This document shows, piece after piece, positions 40,460 through 49,576 of a stretch of 64,000 nucleotides of DNA. The DNA lies in assembly GCA_031413815.1 (NCBI GenBank), contig JANOFU010000023.1:19872-83871 (forward strand). The letters are read 5' to 3'. The translations under genes and the position numbers were made by a program. The stretch comes from JAGVSR01 sp031413815. Lineage in GTDB: Bacteria > Pseudomonadota > Alphaproteobacteria > Rhizobiales > Hyphomicrobiaceae. Within the stretch, counting starts at the first letter, position 1, and every line of letters begins with the position of its first letter. The notes under the pieces were generated by a model, which was given only the letters and a program-made list of their open reading frames with translations, had not been told where the DNA came from and did no database searches.

Positions 40460-41618
40460 CAAGCCGCCCGGACGGCCTCAGCAGGCCCCGCGCTACGCCG
40501 GCCCGTCGTACGACGGCTACGACGATGTTGTGACGGGTCCCGCCACGATTCCGGCGACCGCTGGCCTCGCGCGGCACGGCTATGGTCAGGTGCCCGAGAC
40601 GCGGCCCGCGGACGCCGGTGCTTACGGGCCGTATTCCGAACCCACTCAATCGCGGCTGGAAGCTGAGTCACGGCCCGATATCTACGCGCCTGCCCGGTCC
40701 GGCCGCAAAGTCAAAGCGCAGGTCAATGCGCCGATCGTGCCGGCAGGCTCGGTCACTGGCCGCTCGCTGACGCTGGTGATTTCGATCATGTGCTTTCTCG
40801 CCTGTCTGACGGCGGGCGCGGTTTACATGATCAACCAGTCCGCGGACGCGTGGCTGCGCGACATCGCCAGCGAAGTGACAGTTCAGGTGGAACCCAGGGA
40901 CCAGGTCGACACCGACAAACAGGTCAAAGAGATCTCCGACTTCCTAGGCCAGCAGACGGGCATTCGCAACGCCCGCGCTTTGAGTGTCGAGGATTCCGCC
41001 GAACTTCTCGAGCCCTGGCTTGGCAAGTCGGATGCGCTCAAGTCCCTGCCTGTTCCGCGCCTGATCGCGCTCGAACTTGACCGCATGTCGCCGCCCGATC
41101 TTGAAGCGGTTCGCAAGCAGTTGACCGAAAAGTTTGCGAACGCATCGCTGGACGATCACCGGCAATGGCAGCAGCAGATCCGCACCGTGACGCGATCGTT
41201 TGCGCTGGGCGGATTGGCGATTCTATTGCTCGTCGCGTCGGCGACAACGGCCATTATCGTGTCGGCGACCAAGAGTTCGATGGCCTCGAACCGGGAAATT
41301 GTCGAGGTTTTGCATTTCGTCGGAGCGACGGACCGCTTCATCGCCCACGAGTTCGAAAAGCACTTCCTACGGCTTGGCATTCGTGCGGGTCTCGTCGGTG
41401 CCGGCCTTGCCATGCTCGTGTTCTTATTGATGCCAACCGCAATGGAACTGCTCGGCGGCGGAGCGGTGACCGCCATCGAACTGAACCGCATGATCGGCAG
41501 CGGGTCGCTCGACATGCCCGGCTACATCCTGCTCGGCATCGTTGTCGTGATTATTTCCGCGCTGTGCATGGTGACGTCGCGCCTGGGCGTGTACCGCATC
41601 CTCAACAGCAAGCGTTAA
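40443..41618 (+). CDS. ftsX: Cell division protein FtsX with long cytoplasmic N-terminal extension
   Basis: FtsX is the membrane subunit of FtsEX. The 391-residue protein begins with about 105 residues rich in Pro, Tyr, Gly and Arg, predicted disordered. Helix 1 follows (residues 108-128, SLTLVISIMCFLACLTAGAV), then an extracytoplasmic domain (residues 135-250), three further helices and the ABC2-like C-terminus. The extension is longer than in E. coli FtsX. The start overlaps ftsE, showing translational coupling. Confidence 0.93.
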   Translation: MSASYDKPPGRPQQAPRYAGPSYDGYDDVVTGPATIPATAGLARHGYGQVPETRPADAGAYGPYSEPTQSRLEAESRPDIYAPARSGRKVKAQVNAPIVPAGSVTGRSLTLVISIMCFLACLTAGAVYMINQSADAWLRDIASEVTVQVEPRDQVDTDKQVKEISDFLGQQTGIRNARALSVEDSAELLEPWLGKSDALKSLPVPRLIALELDRMSPPDLEAVRKQLTEKFANASLDDHRQWQQQIRTVTRSFALGGLAILLLVASATTAIIVSATKSSMASNREIVEVLHFVGATDRFIAHEFEKHFLRLGIRAGLVGAGLAMLVFLLMPTAMELLGGGAVTAIELNRMIGSGSLDMPGYILLGIVVVIISALCMVTSRLGVYRILNSKR

Positions 41619-41768
41619 CCAGTGCTTCCGCGACTGCCAAGTTCCAATTTCTTCCACGTCCTCAAGCATTTGTCGAACGGCGTTCAGTTTGTTGTCACAA
41701 CGGCGGCCAAATCAGCTAGTCTTTAAGGACATGCGATTTGAGGCAACACGGAGTGCAGCCGGCGGACA

Positions 41769-42416
41769 ATGACACAGCTCAATCGAGCCATGATCGGAAC
41801 AGCGGGGATCAGCCTGTGGCTGCTCGCCTTCGGGTTTGTGATGTTTGCCAGCAGCGTCATGCGCGAACCGGTTGAGTCAGACTTCAAAGCCGACGGCATC
41901 GTGGTTCTGACAGGCGGCCAGTCGCGCATCACAGAAGGATCGCGCCTGCTGAAACTTGGCCGGGGCGAGCGGCTTCTGATTTCCGGGGTCAACAATCAAA
42001 CCCGTCAGGAAGATCTGCAGCGGCTGACCGGCCTTGATGAGAAAAAATTCAACTGCTGCGTTGATCTTGGCTATACGGCGCTCGATACCATCGGCAACGC
42101 TTCGGAAGCCCGCACGTGGGCCGAGGCCCGGCAGTACGACAGCCTCATCGTAGTCACCTCGAACTATCATATGCCGCGCAGCCTGGTGGAACTGGGCCGC
42201 GTCTTGCCCAACACCAAGCTCATTCCCCATCCTGTGAAGCCCAAAACCTTCCAAACCGAAGCCTGGTGGCTGAGCCCGCTGACGACGCGGAATCTCGTTG
42301 CGGAATATCTGAAGTTCCTGCCATCTGCAGCTCGCTTCGCCTTCGCGCGGGCGCTGCGGCCCTTCGAGCAGAATTCGGTCGCAGAAGTGAAGACCGGCGG
42401 CGCGCCCAGGACCTGA
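41769..42416 (+). CDS. YdcF/DUF218 family protein
   Basis: This 215-residue protein has an N-terminal membrane helix and a DUF218 domain. Visible marks are DGIVVLTGGQSRITEG at the first strand, ERLLISGVN, the TIGNASEARTWAEARQYDSLIVVTSNYHMPRSLVEL region, and basic/acidic residues common to SanA-like proteins. Family members are tied to envelope integrity and lipid carrier recycling; the exact role is not set. It sits between ftsX and plsC, with 150 and 48 bases of spacing, and probably belongs to the same unit. Confidence 0.85.
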   Translation: MTQLNRAMIGTAGISLWLLAFGFVMFASSVMREPVESDFKADGIVVLTGGQSRITEGSRLLKLGRGERLLISGVNNQTRQEDLQRLTGLDEKKFNCCVDLGYTALDTIGNASEARTWAEARQYDSLIVVTSNYHMPRSLVELGRVLPNTKLIPHPVKPKTFQTEAWWLSPLTTRNLVAEYLKFLPSAARFAFARALRPFEQNSVAEVKTGGAPRT

Positions 42417-42464
42417 GCCAGGTCAAAGCGGTCCGCGTTGCTGCCCGCTAAGGCCCGCCTCCCG

Positions 42465-43229
42465 ATGCTGCGTTCCATCACCTTCGCCATCGCCTTCTAC
42501 ATCACGACGGCGCTGTTCCTGCTGCTGGGATCGTGGCTGCTGTTGGCGCCACGCAGTTGGGCCATGGCGGGTTTGAGAGCGCACGCGCGCGTATCGACTT
42601 GGCTTTTGCGCGTGATCGCAGGCACGTCGATGGAGGTGCGCGGCCGCGATAAACTTCCGGCTGGGCCGTGCCTTGTCGTCGCCAAGCATCAGTCGGCCTG
42701 GGACACCTTCGCGCTGATGCCACTGTTCTGCGATCCCGCTGTTGTGCTGAAAGACGAACTCAAATGGATTCCGCTCTACGGATGGTTCTGCGTGAAGTTC
42801 GCCCACATTCTCGTCAAACGCGATAAAGCGGCGGTGGCGTTGAAGGCGATGGTGCACGACGCCAAGGACCGCATCGCGGCTGGCCGCCAGATCCTGATTT
42901 TCCCGGAGGGCACGCGCAGGACGCCGGGTGCAGCCGCTGACTACAAGCCGGGCTATGTCGCCTTGTACGACGCACTCAATGTGCCGTGCGTGCCGCTGGC
43001 GTTGAACTCGGGTCTCTATTGGCCGCGGCGCAAACTGGCCCGCTATCCTGGCACGATCATCGTCGAGTTTCTCGATCCCATTGAACCGGGATTGCCCCGC
43101 AAAGTGATGCGCGAGCGCGTGGAGGCGGCCATTGAAGCGGCGTGCGCGCGGCTGATCGCAGAGGCTGCGTCGTCGCCCAACCCACCGCCGATCCCGCCAC
43201 CTCTTTCAATTCCGCCAAACGGATCTTAA
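42465..43229 (+). CDS. plsC: 1-acyl-sn-glycerol-3-phosphate acyltransferase
   Basis: The enzyme makes phosphatidic acid at the membrane. The 254-residue protein has one or two N-terminal helices, the HX4D motif (HQSAWD) with an AK lead-in, the acceptor-binding FPEGTR motif near the middle, and the VPLALNSGLYW segment. A Pro-rich tail ends the protein. The ATG at 42465 fits the hydrophobic start; an upstream in-frame codon at 42438 is less likely. It is the last gene of the ftsE-ftsX-ydcF unit. Confidence 0.92.
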   Translation: MLRSITFAIAFYITTALFLLLGSWLLLAPRSWAMAGLRAHARVSTWLLRVIAGTSMEVRGRDKLPAGPCLVVAKHQSAWDTFALMPLFCDPAVVLKDELKWIPLYGWFCVKFAHILVKRDKAAVALKAMVHDAKDRIAAGRQILIFPEGTRRTPGAAADYKPGYVALYDALNVPCVPLALNSGLYWPRRKLARYPGTIIVEFLDPIEPGLPRKVMRERVEAAIEAACARLIAEAASSPNPPPIPPPLSIPPNGS

Positions 43230-43342
43230 GTCTGAGATGACGTCGATATGAGAACAAAATTAAAACATAACAAGAACATTTATTGACTGGTGACGGCCGC
43301 GGGTGTAGGTTGGCTCAAGTTCAACAACGAGCGATCTGAGCC

Positions 43343-45793
43343 ATGGGTGCTGCGCCCCAATTCCCTGCCGCCATCTCGCAAGAGATGTGGAACCTCAAGT
43401 ACCGGCTGAAATCCGCCGGTGGTGGGGCGGCGCAGGACGCCACTCTCGACGACACGTTTTGGCGAGTCGCTCATGCAGTCGCCGCCGTCGAGACCGGCGG
43501 CAAAAAAGCACGCAAAGCGCGGGCGCATGAGTTCCACGACGCCATCGCTGATTTTGGGTTTCTGCCCGCCGGCCGCATTCTCGCGGGCGCCGGCACTGGC
43601 CGGGCTGTGACGCTGTTCAATTGCTTTGTTATGGGACGCATTGAGGACGACCTCGGCTCGATCTTCGACAACGTTAAGGAAGCGGCGTTGACGATGCAGC
43701 AGGGTGGCGGCATCGGCCACGATTTTTCAACGCTCCGGCCCAAAGGCGCACTGGTCAAGAGCATTGGTTCGGACGCGTCGGGTCCGGTCAGCTTTATGGA
43801 CGTGTGGGACGCCATGTGCCGCACGATTATGTCGGCGGGCGCACGCCGCGGCGCGATGATGGCGACCCTGCGCTGCGATCACCCTGACATCGAAGATTTT
43901 ATTGACGCCAAGGCGGACTCTGCCCGGCTGCGCAATTTCAACCTGTCAGTGCTGGTCACAGACGCCTTTATGGCCGCTGTGAAGTCCGGCGCGCCATGGC
44001 CGTTGCAGTTTGAAGGCAAGGTCTACCGCACAGTTGACGCCCGCGCGCTGTGGGACCGCATCATGCGCGCCACCTACGACTTTGCCGAACCAGGCGTGAT
44101 CTTCATCGATCGCATCAATATGCGCAATAATATGGGCTATTGCGAGACAATCCAAGCGACCAATCCATGCGGTGAGCAGCCCTTGCCGCCTTATGGCGCT
44201 TGCCTGCTTGGCTCAATAAATCTGACGCGCTTTGTTACAAAGCCATTCACCGGGGACGCTCGCCTGGATTTAGCGGCACTTGAGACGCGTGTGCGCACCG
44301 CGGTGCGCTTCCTCGACAATGTCATTGATGTTTCAGGTTATCCGTTGCCCGCGCAGCGCCAAGAGGCCAAAGCCAAGCGCCGCATCGGGCTCGGTATGAC
44401 CGGTCTGGCGGACGCGCTCATCATGCTCGGTGTGCGCTATGGCTCAGATCATGCACAGCAGCTGGCTGGCACCTGGATGGCGGCGATTGAAACGGCCGCC
44501 TACCTCGCAAGCGCAGATCTGGCCGCGGAAAAGAGCGCATTCCCGCTGTTTGACAAAGACAAGATCTTAGCGCGCCCGCACATTGCAGGGCTTAGCAAGG
44601 ATGTCCGCAAAGCCATTGCTAAGAAAGGGTTGCGCAATGGCTGCATCACATCGATCGCCCCGACGGGCACCATTTCGATGTTTGCCGGAAATGTTTCGAG
44701 CGGTATCGAGCCGGTGTTCGCCTACGTCGCAGACCGCCGGATTTTGGTGGAGGACGGCACCACCCGCACTGAAACTGTCGAAGATTATGCCCACGCCCTT
44801 TACCGGCGAGCGTTCGGCACTGAGGCCGCTCTGACGCCGGCATTTGTGTCGGCGAATGAGCTGACGCCACAGGACCATCTGGTCATGCAAGCGGCCGTGC
44901 AAGCCCATGTCGACAGTTCGATCTCCAAAACCATCAATTGCCCCGTCGATATCCCGTTTGACGCTTTCAAGACGATTTACACCGAGGCTTACGACCGTGG
45001 CCTCAAGGGCTGCACGACCTACCGGCCGAACAGCGTGACGGGCGCCGTGCTGACGCCGGCGGCAGAGGCGACCGCCAGCGAGATGGCTTCAGAAGCGGAC
45101 ATAGTGCCACCGCGGGATGAGCCACGGTTAAACCTCTCGCAGCCGCCTCGATCACTGGGCGGAAACGACGGCCTGCGCCATCCCGCGGCTGGCGCTGGGC
45201 GCCGGGCAGACATCGTCTATATGTCGAAGCCGTTGGCGCGCGAGCCGGTTCTGTCAGGCTACACTTACAAACTCAAGTGGCCGGAGAGCGATCATGCGAT
45301 CTACGTGACCATCAATGACATTGAAACCGACCAGGGCACTCCGGGCGTGCCGTCGCGCAGCCGGCCGTTCGAGATCTTTATCAACACTCGCAATCTGGAA
45401 CACTACGCGTGGACCGTGGCGCTCACACGCATGATCAGCGCCGTGTTCCGCCGGGGCGGCGATGTCGCTTTTGTTGCCGAAGAGTTGAAGGCCGTGTTCG
45501 ACCCCCAGGGCGGCCGTTGGATGGACGGCCGCTACGTGCCGAGCCTGCTCGCCGCCATCGGCGAAATCATCGAAGCCCATATGATCCAGACCGGGTTCCT
45601 CGCCGGGCCGCTCGATCTTGCGGGCGCGAGCACTGTACCGTCGACCCTGCCAGAATGGGGCAAGTCTGAGATCGCGCCCCGCAAGCGCCGTGCGGCTGGC
45701 GGCCGGTCGTGCCCGCGTTGCCACTCGCTGTCATTCGTTAAGCTGGATGGTTGTTGGGTTTGCGAAACGTGCGGATTTTCCAGATGTGGCTGA
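43343..45793 (+). CDS. nrdJ: Adenosylcobalamin-dependent ribonucleoside-diphosphate reductase
   Basis: Class II ribonucleotide reductase makes deoxynucleotides without oxygen. The 816-residue protein has the reductase core with PAGRILAGAGT, the cysteine of FNCFVMG, the ATNPCGEQPLPPYGACLLGS active-site loop, and the finger-loop region SPTGT-like IAPTGTISM. A C-terminal cysteine cluster (CPRCHSLS, CWVCETCGFSRC) is typical of class II forms. The length is at the short end for this family. No cobalamin riboswitch was seen in the 113-base leader, which is AT-rich. Confidence 0.95.
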   Translation: MGAAPQFPAAISQEMWNLKYRLKSAGGGAAQDATLDDTFWRVAHAVAAVETGGKKARKARAHEFHDAIADFGFLPAGRILAGAGTGRAVTLFNCFVMGRIEDDLGSIFDNVKEAALTMQQGGGIGHDFSTLRPKGALVKSIGSDASGPVSFMDVWDAMCRTIMSAGARRGAMMATLRCDHPDIEDFIDAKADSARLRNFNLSVLVTDAFMAAVKSGAPWPLQFEGKVYRTVDARALWDRIMRATYDFAEPGVIFIDRINMRNNMGYCETIQATNPCGEQPLPPYGACLLGSINLTRFVTKPFTGDARLDLAALETRVRTAVRFLDNVIDVSGYPLPAQRQEAKAKRRIGLGMTGLADALIMLGVRYGSDHAQQLAGTWMAAIETAAYLASADLAAEKSAFPLFDKDKILARPHIAGLSKDVRKAIAKKGLRNGCITSIAPTGTISMFAGNVSSGIEPVFAYVADRRILVEDGTTRTETVEDYAHALYRRAFGTEAALTPAFVSANELTPQDHLVMQAAVQAHVDSSISKTINCPVDIPFDAFKTIYTEAYDRGLKGCTTYRPNSVTGAVLTPAAEATASEMASEADIVPPRDEPRLNLSQPPRSLGGNDGLRHPAAGAGRRADIVYMSKPLAREPVLSGYTYKLKWPESDHAIYVTINDIETDQGTPGVPSRSRPFEIFINTRNLEHYAWTVALTRMISAVFRRGGDVAFVAEELKAVFDPQGGRWMDGRYVPSLLAAIGEIIEAHMIQTGFLAGPLDLAGASTVPSTLPEWGKSEIAPRKRRAAGGRSCPRCHSLSFVKLDGCWVCETCGFSRCG

Positions 45794-46014
45794 GGCTTAA
45801 CAAGTTTGTAATGTCGCCTTCTCAGATCAATAATCGGCCAATTTCACTGCAAAACACTGTCACCGTCCAGAACCGCAACACCGGTAAACGCGAAATTGAC
45901 CGTGCCGCAAAAAGACTGAGATCAAGACACATTTGATCCAGAAATTTCGGTCATGTTGTTTTGCATGAGTTGTGGCGTAACCGGCCTGTAAGAGCCGGTC
46001 TGAGGAACAAGGTT

Positions 46015-46437
46015 ATGGGAGCGCACGTCATTCAATTGGCCGATTACAGAGCCCGCAAGGTCGCCGCTGCAAGCGCGCCCGCCGAGCTCGATGGCGCCGC
46101 AGACATTGCTGAGCGCTTTCACTTCTGGAGCGGCGGCACTGGCCGGCGCTATGTCCACACGATTTACAGCCTGGTCGAGTGCCCAGCACTTCCGGCCGGC
46201 AACTACGTCCTCGTTCGCCGCGACCACAATGGCAGCCGTCACGTGCTCGCCATCGGCCGCGTCGGTCATGAATCAGCCTCGCTCAATCTTGCGGAAATCC
46301 GCCGCCGGGGCGCTGAACTCGAAGCCAACGAAGTTCACGTTCACTTGCTGGCCCATACTGCCAAGCAGAGCCTATTCGTAGAAGCCGATCTGCGTACCGG
46401 CCAGAACACTGGCATGGCCGCTCGCACGAGCCACTAA
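46015..46437 (+). CDS. Conserved hypothetical protein
   Basis: This 140-residue protein starts MGAHVIQLADYRARK at 46015 after GAGGA. It has no signal peptide and no transmembrane helix. The central part (SGGTGRRYVHTIYSLVECPALPAGNYVLVRRD and RHVLAIGRVGH) looks beta-rich. Similar proteins occur in Hyphomicrobiales, with no known function. It ends 28 bases before a strong shared terminator. Confidence 0.65.
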   Translation: MGAHVIQLADYRARKVAAASAPAELDGAADIAERFHFWSGGTGRRYVHTIYSLVECPALPAGNYVLVRRDHNGSRHVLAIGRVGHESASLNLAEIRRRGAELEANEVHVHLLAHTAKQSLFVEADLRTGQNTGMAARTSH

Positions 46438-46464
46438 CACCGGCCACCAAGGCCCCGAATCTCA

Positions 46465-46502
46465 AGAGCGCGCAGGTGCCCCACCTGCGCGCTCTAGTTT
46501 TG
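46465..46502. terminator. Bidirectional terminator between convergent genes
   Basis: A perfect 14-bp stem (46465-46478 with 46482-46495, arm AGAGCGCGCAGGTG) closes a 3-base loop and is followed by AGTTTTG on the plus strand. The stop codon of the opposite gene (46494-46496) lies inside the right arm, so that gene terminates translation in the hairpin. Confidence 0.85.
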
Positions 46503-47177
46503 TAAGTTGGCGCGAAACGAGAATGCCCGGGTCCGCTCGCGGCGCAGCACAGGCCCTTGAAGCGGTTTTCGCGACCACGCCCGGTACAGCGCCAAGGCCC
46601 GCGGCCGCGCCGCCAGGCCGGTCTCACACTCCAGATGCCGCCCACCGGCCACATTCAGCAGCCGCTCAAGTCCCACCTGCCGGATCTTCAGTTTTCTAAG
46701 CTGGCCAGCGGTGTTCGCCAAATAGTCGAGATTGGTGCCCGCGATTCCGGCGGCACCCTTGATAATCTTGGCTTGCTGCATCAGGCCGAGGCCCGCCGCG
46801 AAGCTTGGATGCGCCGGGTCAGCCACGTAGGTCAGCGCCGTGACCACGCGCCGCTCAGGCGTGGCCAGTGTGACCGGCACCCGCACCTCACGATAGACAC
46901 CGTAGATCAGCTCCCGATGCCGCAAATACCGGCGCGTGTCCACCGCCGCCTCGGCGGCTACGCGAAACGCCAAGCCCTGGCAGTGCCCTCCGCGAGCCAA
47001 GCCCAGCACGAGGCCGGGCCGCTCGAACGTGCCCCGGTAGTGCAGCGAGTAAATGCAAAATGCGCGGGCATAGCCGTCAAGATGCGCGGGCACCGCTTCA
47101 ACGTGCGCAAACCCCGGCCGCCACATCAGCGACCCGTAAGCGAACACCCAGAGATCGTCCGGTTTTGCCGCCATCAA
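46494..47177 (-). CDS. Gamma-glutamylcyclotransferase (ChaC-like)
   Basis: The protein probably cleaves glutathione to 5-oxoproline and Cys-Gly in the cytosol, as ChaC does. The 227-residue sequence has the VFAYGSLMWRPGF substrate-loop motif near the start, an RGTFERPGLVLGLARGG segment and the central REVRVPVTLATPERRVVTALTYVAD. It is longer than the minimal family owing to an Arg-rich tail of about 50 residues. It is not clearly in an operon with tyrA, from which it is separated by 23 bases. Confidence 0.85.
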   Translation of the reverse strand: MMAAKPDDLWVFAYGSLMWRPGFAHVEAVPAHLDGYARAFCIYSLHYRGTFERPGLVLGLARGGHCQGLAFRVAAEAAVDTRRYLRHRELIYGVYREVRVPVTLATPERRVVTALTYVADPAHPSFAAGLGLMQQAKIIKGAAGIAGTNLDYLANTAGQLRKLKIRQVGLERLLNVAGGRHLECETGLAARPRALALYRAWSRKPLQGPVLRRERTRAFSFRANLQN

Positions 47178-47200
47178 TGTTTCGCCAGATTGGTTTGGGC

Positions 47201-48142
47201 CTACGCAGTTTTGACGGGTGTCGCAGGCGGTATACGGCCAAAGTTCGGCGCCGCCGTATCCTGGCCCGCCTGAACAATACCGCGGCGAACAGCGCGCGCT
47301 TCGTTGAACAGCCGGAACAGGGTGTCACCGTCGCCAAATCGGATTGCGCGCTGCAACGCCGTCAGATCCTCGCTAAAGCGGCCGAGCATTTCCAGCACCG
47401 CGTCCTTGTTGTTCAAGAACACGTCGCGCCACATGGTCGGGTCCGAGGCGGCAATGCGCGTGAAATCGCGAAACCCGCCAGCTGAAAACTTGATGACCTC
47501 GGTGTCCGTCACCCGCTCCAGATGTGCCGCGGTATTGACCGCGTTGTAGGCAATGAGATGCGGCAAGTGCGAGGTGATGGCGAGCACCAGATCGTGATGC
47601 TCCGGCGTCATAATCTCGACCATCGAGCCGAGCTTCTGCCAGAACAGTTTGAGTTTCTCGACCGCAGCAGCGTCCGTGTGCGGTTCCGGTGTCAGAATGC
47701 ACCAGCGGCCATCAAACAGCTCCGCGAATCCCGATTCTGGGCCTGATTGTTCGGTGCCAGCGATCGGGTGACCGGCCACGAAATGCACGCCGTTGGGAAC
47801 ATGTGGACTGACATCACGGACAATCGCGCCTTTGACGGAGCCCACGTCGGTCAGAATAGCGCCCTGTTTCAGAACCGAAGCGATCTCTGCCGCAATCGGT
47901 CCGCACATTCCAACGGGCACGCACAAGATGACGAGGTCGGCTCCTGCAGCGGCGTCGCGCGCGCTCGAATAACCCTGATCGATCAAGCCCAACGCTTTGG
48001 CGGTTTCGACCGTTGCAGCGGTGCGAGCTGACCCAACAATCGACCGGGCCAAGCCGGCGCGGCGGCTGGCATGACTGATCGACGAGCCGATCAGGCCGAT
48101 GCCGATCAGCGCGATGCGGTCAAACATCGGTGCAACCGTCAT
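47201..48142 (-). CDS. tyrA: Prephenate/arogenate dehydrogenase
   Basis: The enzyme oxidatively decarboxylates prephenate or arogenate in tyrosine synthesis. The 313-residue protein has a Rossmann start IALIGIGLIGSSI, the catalytic His region GHPIAGTEQSGPE and the C-terminal dimer helices. Substrate choice (prephenate or arogenate) cannot be read from sequence alone. Its ATG overlaps the hisC stop (ATGA), so the two are translationally coupled. MFDRIAL at 48127 is a possible later start. Confidence 0.93.
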   Translation of the reverse strand: MTVAPMFDRIALIGIGLIGSSISHASRRAGLARSIVGSARTAATVETAKALGLIDQGYSSARDAAAGADLVILCVPVGMCGPIAAEIASVLKQGAILTDVGSVKGAIVRDVSPHVPNGVHFVAGHPIAGTEQSGPESGFAELFDGRWCILTPEPHTDAAAVEKLKLFWQKLGSMVEIMTPEHHDLVLAITSHLPHLIAYNAVNTAAHLERVTDTEVIKFSAGGFRDFTRIAASDPTMWRDVFLNNKDAVLEMLGRFSEDLTALQRAIRFGDGDTLFRLFNEARAVRRGIVQAGQDTAAPNFGRIPPATPVKTA

Positions 48143-49245
48143 GACGTGCGCGCTCCCATGAATTCCGCCAACGCGGCGACCACGGTGCGATTGTCGCTCT
48201 CACAGCCCACGGTCATGCGCAGGCAATCGGGCAAGCCGTAGCTGACGACACGGCGCAGCAGGATGGCGCGCGATTTGAGAAAGGCATCGCACGCCTCGGC
48301 CGATTTTAGGCCGCTCTTGGGAAAATGGATCAGCACGAAGTTGGCGACGCCCGGCGTCACGGTCAGCCCCAGCTTCGTGATCTCCGTGGTCAGCCACGGC
48401 AGCCAAGTTTCATTATGGACGGCTGCTGCTTCCATGTGCGCGATATCGTCCATTGCCGCCGCACCTGCCAAAATCGATGGCGTCGACATGTTGAACGGGC
48501 CGCGAATGCGGTTGAGAGCGTCCGCAACCGCCTCGGGGCAATAGGCCCAGCCGATGCGCAAAGCGGCCAACCCAAAGATCTTCGAGAACGTGCGCGTCAT
48601 CACGGTGTTGTTGGTCGTGGCGACCAACTCAAGTCCGGCTTCATAATCGTTGCGGCGCACGTACTCAGCGTAGGCTCCATCGAGAACCAACAGCACGTTG
48701 GCTGGCAGGCGGTCGCGCAGGCGGCGGACTTCGCCGATCGGTGAGAACGTTCCGGTCGGATTATTGGGATTGGCGAGGAACACTACTTTTGTCCGTGGCG
48801 TGACCTTGGCCAGCAAGGCATCGACATCGGCGGTCAGATTGGTTTCTGGCGCAATGACGGGTGTTGCGCCGCACGCAAGGATCGCGATGCGATAGACGAG
48901 AAATCCGTGCTGCGTGTAGAGCCCTTCGTCGCCCGGCCCGAGATACGCATGCGCGATCATGCTCAACAGTTCATCTGAACCCGCACCACACACGATCCGC
49001 TCTGCATTGAGGCCGTAGCGGCGGGCAATCGCCTGCCGCAGCACAGTCGCTTGGCCATCGGGATAACGCTCCAAATCCACCGCTGCCGCCTTGAACGCCG
49101 CGAGCGCCTTCGGACTTGGCCCGAGCGGCGTTTCGTTCGACGACAGTTTGATCGGCGTCAATCCGCCTGGCACCTTGCTCTCGCCCGGGACGTAGGCTTC
49201 GATCTCCAGAACGCCGGGATTGGGCTTCGGGGCAGTGGCAGCCAT
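48139..49245 (-). CDS. hisC: Histidinol-phosphate aminotransferase
   Basis: HisC is a PLP enzyme of histidine synthesis that can also transaminate aromatic keto acids, which fits its coupling to tyrA. The 368-residue protein has KLSSNETPLGPSP, the PLP-binding site with NPNNPTG, the aspartate and tyrosine of LDGAYAEYV, and the PLP lysine in TFSKIFGLAALRIGW. The ATG at 49245 matches the family length; an in-frame TTG at 49278 would extend it by 11 residues. hisC-tyrA is a common alphaproteobacterial pair. Confidence 0.95.
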   Translation of the reverse strand: MAATAPKPNPGVLEIEAYVPGESKVPGGLTPIKLSSNETPLGPSPKALAAFKAAAVDLERYPDGQATVLRQAIARRYGLNAERIVCGAGSDELLSMIAHAYLGPGDEGLYTQHGFLVYRIAILACGATPVIAPETNLTADVDALLAKVTPRTKVVFLANPNNPTGTFSPIGEVRRLRDRLPANVLLVLDGAYAEYVRRNDYEAGLELVATTNNTVMTRTFSKIFGLAALRIGWAYCPEAVADALNRIRGPFNMSTPSILAGAAAMDDIAHMEAAAVHNETWLPWLTTEITKLGLTVTPGVANFVLIHFPKSGLKSAEACDAFLKSRAILLRRVVSYGLPDCLRMTVGCESDNRTVVAALAEFMGARTS

Positions 49246-49414
49246 GATAACTTCGTCTTTCGCAAGTTTCTTAGTCAAAGCGCGTGTTTGCGGGAGAGTG
49301 GTATACGACGCGGCGCGCCAGCGGAAGGCGGTAAAGTCGCGCGTTTACCCCTGAAATCGTAGCTAATAATCGCTCCCTTGACGCTGCCGCGCCGCCTCCG
49401 TTATCACTTTGGCT

Positions 49415-49472
49415 CCCGTGGTGATTTGGCCGGCCGGCTTGCAGCCACGTTAAACAACTCGCTAAACAGGCC
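49415..49472 (+). ncRNA. SAM-II riboswitch upstream of metX
   Basis: The sequence CGTGGTGATTTGG, then GGCTTGCAGCCACG, then TTAAACAACTCGCTAAA follows the SAM-II consensus in order. P1 is 49417-49421 paired with 49445-49449. The conserved GTGATTTGG, TTGCAGCC and GCTAAA segments supply the pseudoknot and S-adenosylmethionine pocket. SAM-II elements sit before methionine genes in alphaproteobacteria. Binding of SAM would lower metX-metW expression. Confidence 0.88.
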
Positions 49473-49490
49473 GCGCGCACCCGGTCGACG

Positions 49491-49532
49491 GATGAGCCCG
49501 GCACATTTGGCGGGCATCTGGCCGGGTTTTTT
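49491..49532 (+). terminator. Terminator and alternative hairpin after the SAM-II riboswitch
   Basis: CCCGGC (49497-49502) can pair with GCCGGG (49521-49526), followed by six Ts (49527-49532): an intrinsic terminator. A competing stem GATG-AG-CCCG with CGGGCATC (49491-49500 with 49511-49517) uses the same left arm. The two are mutually exclusive. It lies 45 bases before the metX ATG. Confidence 0.65.
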
Positions 49533-49576
49533 GTTGGCCCCTAGTGTTCGCAACGGGCCCGGAGTGCGCGCGAGGC

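Noticed and set aside
43230..43342. Cobalamin riboswitch or LexA/NrdR box ahead of nrdJ
   Set aside because: The leader is only 113 bases, too short for a cobalamin riboswitch, and no GAAC-N7-GAAC or clear NrdR pair was found.
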